DNA of 64,000 nucleotides from Calendula officinalis (lineage: Eukaryota; Streptophyta; Magnoliopsida; Asterales; Asteraceae). Shown here one piece after another: positions 59,536-64,000 of the stretch. The notes under the pieces were generated by a model. The model ran no database searches and had not been told where the DNA came from. It saw only the letters and a list, made by a program, of their open reading frames with translations. The translations under genes and the position numbers were made by a program. The stretch lies in NCBI GenBank assembly GCA_963853835.1, contig OY970822.1:16741501-16805500 (forward strand), written 5' to 3'. Positions within the stretch are counted from its first letter, which is position 1. Each line of letters begins with the position of its first letter.

Positions 59536-61746
59536 TTTTTAGTGTATGCGTTTGTTGTTTTTTCTTGTTAATTGCATGCAAAGATAGTAGTGATCATATA
59601 TAGTTGGAATCAACCAATAACTTAATATAAACGTGGTGCATGTTGAGGTGACAAAGAATTTATTAAACTAAGTTGGAAAGAAGTAGGATATTTCAATATA
59701 GCATCTTTAGCACGTTGATCTGACAAGGAATATATTAACCAACTCTATTTTTTCCCCTTATAACAATTGGTGGTGGGTAAAAAGAATTGAACCCAAGAGA
59801 AAATCTTTCCCTTTCTATGGTCTTGTGCCAAAATCTTAAAGAGAATGATGGTATATATGAAGATTAAAAACAAGGAAAAATTAATTTTTTGTTAATAAGA
59901 ATGATTTAATACAAGTTTTTCTTACGAAATAATGTGATTTTTTTTCTCATTTAATATGATCATAAATATCTCGGATCACAAAAACTGTTGGCAATAAGAT
60001 CCTCGGATCGCAAATTCAGCATATGAGGAATGAGCGCGAATCATGGGTAGTTGGTGTTTGGTGGACTTCTAAGCTAACGACTATGCGTTAAATATCAGCT
60101 AGGAGACAAAATGTTGACCCGTAACATGCCCACTGGCCAAGTTCATTTATGCATAGTGCTATTTTTGCATAAGAGGTATATATTATTGTTTTCTACTAAA
60201 TCTTCTTACTCATCTTGCTACTTATTTCATTATTATAAGTGTCCAAATTAAAAGATGAGATTAGGGGGAAAAATTAATGAATTTCACATGTGAATTATTT
60301 TATAAATAAGATCAAATAGATAGATCTAGTATGAATAATATAATTTATTTCATATAATGTTATGGGATTCCATGGAGTGTGAGCGCATCTTAATTAGTTG
60401 GTAATTAATGTTATAAAATTTGAAATACTGAAACGTAATAAATAAACATAATGCAATATGTGAACATGTGCTCTGTCATATATCGTTGGTTCTTCTCCAA
60501 TGTTGATCTAGTAAATTAAAAGAAAAAGCAAATGGCTAGATATTAAACACCTAGCCTGTCTTAAAACAGGGACCAACCCTTTCTTCGGTTGAGCTTTGCT
60601 TTCCTTCAATAAACCGACGCCCCTAGCATTGTGGTGTCGGTAAGCTAACTTCGGTTGGTGCTTCGGTTTATTGAAGGAAGAGGAGAAGGAAAAGATGAGG
60701 TTTTTTATACGTTGTTAGTATGTTGTGTGAGCTGACTTTTGTCTGATGGTTGGATTGAAGGATTGAACTCTGTATATTTTATAATATGAAGTGAAGATGT
60801 ATCGCAGTTATGAATGTGTCAGTAGAATGTCAGTTGACATGACGTTGATGCGACAAAAGTTGAAATGTCGAGGTAACGCTTGGGAGTAGTATAAGAGCAA
60901 CTCTGATGTACGAAACTAACGCTTTGGTTTCAAATTAGGAAGTGATTTTTACACCACATCTTTTGACCCATGTACCACAATGATTGCTTCACATGCTTGT
61001 ACAAGTTGAAGGAAGATTTATATAGTGTGATAGGAGAATCAAAAAGTATAGTGCAAAAATCAATTCCCTTTCAAATTAGGTAGTATATAAGGAGAGAGAA
61101 ACTATGATCGCTAACAAATTAATTGTTTAATCACTTTGATGCATTAATTGTAGGTTCGACTCAATACTAAGCCATTTTTGCAATAAAAAGGAAATTACAT
61201 ATTATAATTTTTTTGGCCAAAATGTATTTTAGTACTTTGAATTTGATTGATAAGGTTTCTACCATCATAAATTCTTAAATATGCAATAATGGTATCCTAA
61301 ACTTGACAAAACGGTCAATTTAGTACTCCGGCTCATTAATTTGATCGCATTTTCTTACTGGACTTATTTTGTTTGGAGCTTTTGACGGACTAAGAAATAT
61401 ACAGTCATCTCAATATATTTATATTAATAAAGACACCAAATTAATAAACTTGAGTACTAAATCGATCATTTTGTAAGGTTCACAGTATGAATTATACTGC
61501 ACTTTTAATATTTGATGTTAGTATATAACCTAGTCAACATGTTCAGTACACTGAAATGCATTTTGGTTTTTTTTACAGATTTGATTAATTATATTGATAT
61601 TATTCACAACATAAATAGTGATGTCACATCTTTTAAAGAGGGTGATGTCATATGTGGATGGATCAAACGGATTTCAAGGGCACGACAAATGCATTTCGTG
61701 TGGTAACTACTTTTACCATGCAATATTCCAACTAATTTAATCCCTT
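59536..61746. other. Intergenic DNA, promoter side of PIN5
   Basis: No gene is seen. A PIN5 TATA box is near 59595. A strong inverted repeat at 60601-60679 is listed separately. The 64-residue frame at 61512-61706 has no domain. Confidence 0.55.
60601..60679. repeat. Foldback with 17-bp perfect stem
   Basis: TTCCTTCAATAAACCGA (60601-60617) and TCGGTTTATTGAAGGAA (60663-60679) are perfect inverted copies 45 bp apart. The interior has a competing 8-bp pairing (CCGACGCC with GGTGTCGG, one wobble). CTTCGGTTGAGCTTT and CTTCGGTTGGTGCTT are near-direct repeats around it. It could be a small structured RNA or element remnant. Confidence 0.7.
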
Positions 61747-62147
61747 TATTTATGCACGAACCGGATTAAAAACCGGTTTCAGAAAACCGGTTTAACAACC
61801 AGATTTTTCTAGCCGTTAAAAAAAAGATTTTTCTAGCCGTTGGGGAAACCGGATTAAAAACCGGATTTCAAATTCTGCCCAAAAAATAGCCCATTAGTTA
61901 CCGTTATTCTAGCCGTTGGAATCGATTTCTGCCCGTAAATCCGGTTTTTAAACCGAAATGCGATCCGATCCGACGAAACCGATCCGATTCGGTTTGAAAC
62001 CGGTCCGAACCGGTTTTGATCGGTTTTTGCACATGCTCGTCAAACCGGTTTCGAAACCGACCGGTTTTGACCGGAGTTGACCAAAACCGATCCGGTTTTT
62101 AATCCGATCCGGTTTTCGGAAAAATCCGGTTTGTGCACCTCTAATTA
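61747..62147. mobile_element. Repeat rich in AACCGG, possibly a decayed hAT-type element
   Basis: The stretch is packed with AACCGGTTT and GATCCGGTTT units. Its right end reads GGTTTGTGCACCTCTA, the inverse of a common hAT terminus (TAGAGGTGCACAAACC). The left end, TATTTATGCACGAACCGG, matches it at 13 of 18 positions. I found no clear 8-bp duplication, so the boundaries and class are tentative. Confidence 0.5.
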
Positions 62148-62550
62148 CCAAATCCAATTGCTTCACTGTTGGGCTCATTTGCTTTAATGGGTCAGTTTCG
62201 AGCGCATTTGCTTCACTGTTGGGCTTGGGTTTCAGCTCACTATTTCATATTCGGCCTCATTTGGGCTTTGTATCACGAATACTTAAAACATAAATTATTG
62301 CATTCACTTTAAGAAGTAACAACTACTCCATATCAGAACTTGTATTCATATTAAAGTAACATATACAATGATGAACAGTATACAATTTTTCCTTTTATAC
62401 AACTATATATAACGGTTGAGCACATTTGTTGACCATCAGCATTGCAAAAATCGTAATTCTATACAATGAGATCCTCCTATTAGGTATAATATACACCATC
62501 AAATGATGATGATTAATTTACTTATACAGGTGGTTGAGATGAATTTTGGA
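62148..62550. other. 3' flank of SOQ1
   Basis: AT-rich DNA with a repeated GCTTCACTGTTGGGCT segment (about 62160 and 62210). It is probably partly the 3' untranslated region of SOQ1. No gene is seen. Confidence 0.5.
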
Positions 62551-64000
62551 TCATTGAGGTAGTTGTAAACCACCTTGTGGTGATTTGGGTTTGACAAGAA
62601 AAGGAAGTTTGATATCTTGTGGGGTATTTTCAGACACCTCTTTGAAAGGTACTTGAAAAACAAGAGATTGATATAAACACACTTCATCTTCTTTACAGTA
62701 ATATACCTGCAACCAAACACATGTTGAACATAGTCAACTAAGGTCAACAACAAATATCTTATCTGATAAGAAATTGCATTGCATGCATACCTTACAATTA
62801 ACCCTGCCCACAGAAGCTGAAGGAGATGATCTTTTAAAATGTAAAACAGCAGTTCCATCAGGACTCAGACTTCCATCCAAGGGATCAACAACTGCTGCAT
62901 TTTCAGGCTCAATTTCAACACTGAATTTAGAGCGTGCTTCCTGCAATCATAATTAACTCAAATATAATTTCATAAATTAAAGTAATGGTTGCTAAAAAAT
63001 TAAATTAGTTGTACCTTTGAGAAATGATATCCTTGAGGTACAGATATATTAAGATTTAAGTTCCCTTCATTGGATGAACCGCCATCAATTACAATTGTTT
63101 CTGTGTCAGCTGAATTTCGTTTTCTAAGGCGTCTTGGAGACCTGGATTTTGGCGCAGGAGGTTGAACTCCTTTTAGTTCAAGAGTAACAACCTGTGCATC
63201 TTTTTTGTTCAGATCCAAATATCTAATCAGACTGTTGTTTGTATCAGCTATGAATAGTCTCCCTGTAAGTTATAATTTAAATAAATCAAAAACAACAGGC
63301 ATACATACAAGATTTGGAAAACCATATTACCTGCATCAGCTTCAACAATCCCTGCTGGTTCTGACAGCTGCAAAATACAACAAATAAGCTTAACTGTAAA
63401 TAATAATTACATATTTTTAGGGTTAAGTAAGCTAAGCACTTAGAAATTAAAATATAGTGACAGACCTGAGCTGATAAAGCTGGTCCATCCTTAAAGCCAG
63501 CCTTCCCAGTACCTGCTAATGTAGTTACCTTTTTAGTAGCTGGATCTAACTTTTTTATCTGCAATATAATATGCCAAAACATATAAACATCATGTCACAT
63601 AAACAGATCCAAAATGAAAGCAATTAACCTTGTGGTTATAAGAATCTGCCACATAAATGTGGCCATCTTTTCCACATAAAACGCCCAACGGGTGTTGAAG
63701 AAGTACTTCAGAACCAATTCCATCATGATCTCCAAACTATAACAGTAATCAATCAACTTCATTATTATTATTTTTTTAAAAAGAAGTAGGAAAGAAAGTG
63801 TTTGCAGGAAGATATATATACCTTGAACAAATTGTCTGAAAACACAGGATCACCACCAGCAAGTAATCTTGATCCTCCTGTTTGAAGATTGAGTGCCCTA
63901 ATTGAGCTACTCTCACTGTCTGCAATATATGCCTCTTTCACATCTACAACAGAAACAAACAGTTAAACAATGAGTTAGGCTGACAATTAATTTCTGCAAA
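62551..64000 (-). CDS. SOQ1: SOQ1 (SUPPRESSOR OF QUENCHING 1), C-terminal part; 5' end beyond the window
   Basis: Seven exons are visible: 63943-63822, 63736-63629, 63558-63466, 63367-63331, 63262-63015, 62940-62791 and 62706-62551, all phase-consistent. The N-terminal HAD-hydrolase and thioredoxin-like domains lie outside the window. What is seen is the end of the NHL beta-propeller (EAYIADSESSSIRALNLQTG, HIYVADSYNHKIKKLDPATK, RLFIADTNNSLIRYLDL) and the C-terminal domain (VTLELKGVQPPAPKSRSPRR, VPQGYHFSKEARSKF, VNCKVYYCKEDEVCLYQS), ending GGLQLPQ. SOQ1 is a thylakoid membrane protein whose lumenal thioredoxin-like and NHL parts prevent a slowly relaxing form of non-photochemical quenching. 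The two cysteines in VYYCKEDEVC are characteristic of this C-terminus. Confidence 0.93.

Noticed and set aside
1..64000. CRISPR arrays, bacterial operons or viral insertions
   Set aside because: The spaced repeats seen are transposon subterminal arrays or tandem duplications with plant context; no viral genes were recognised.

Overview
This is plant nuclear DNA. It has AT-rich intergenic space, many short GT-AG introns, plant-only gene families (callose synthase, PIN, ATXR5/6, nMAT, SOQ1) and several classes of transposable element with target-site duplications. The gene set fits a core eudicot, and I lean towards an asterid, but the sequence alone does not name the species.

Layout. Positions 1-8176 are nested repeats: a minus-strand Copia-type LTR with its primer-binding site, older Gypsy-like LTR sequence, a tRNA-like unit, a short SINE with a target duplication, and a 2.1-kb LTR unit flanked by GTTTT. 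Positions 8177-18539 are one complete CACTA (En/Spm) transposon of 10,363 bp with an ATA target duplication. It holds a broken TNP2-type transposase, a ten-exon TNP1-like gene fused to a Ulp1-type protease (three in-frame stops, cut short at the protease active site), an intact-looking GRF zinc-finger/membrane protein, and two divergent B3-like paralogues. Between those two lies a foldback whose 3' arm matches the microRNA miR172 at 20 of 21 positions. Blocks of the element's subterminal motif also separate these cassettes internally.

The rest is mostly host genes: ATXR6-like H3K27 monomethyltransferase (minus, 19109-23546); CALS5-like callose synthase (plus, 27529-39412, 41 exons, one intron with a GA donor in place of GT); an intronless mitochondrial intron maturase of the nMAT1/2 type (plus, 41426-43510); a DUF538 protein (minus, 45009-45431); phosphatidylinositol 4-kinase beta (plus, 51325-56262, 16 exons); a PIN5-like short auxin carrier (minus, 57113-59535, 5 exons); and the 3' end of SOQ1 (minus, 62551 to the window end). 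Gaps and introns hold small elements: a Helitron (46302-49477) carrying a MITE, two hAT-type elements with 8-bp duplications, two foldback MITEs in CALS5 introns and a Stowaway-like MITE.

The host genes form no operon or pathway; they are ordinary neighbours. The one tightly organised unit is the CACTA element, where transposition genes, accessory DNA-binding-like genes and a candidate microRNA share 10 kb. All coordinates come from reading the sequence by eye. Exon sets for ATXR6, PI4Kbeta, PIN5, TNP1-Ulp1, the accessory genes and the SOQ1 fragment were checked for reading-phase continuity.
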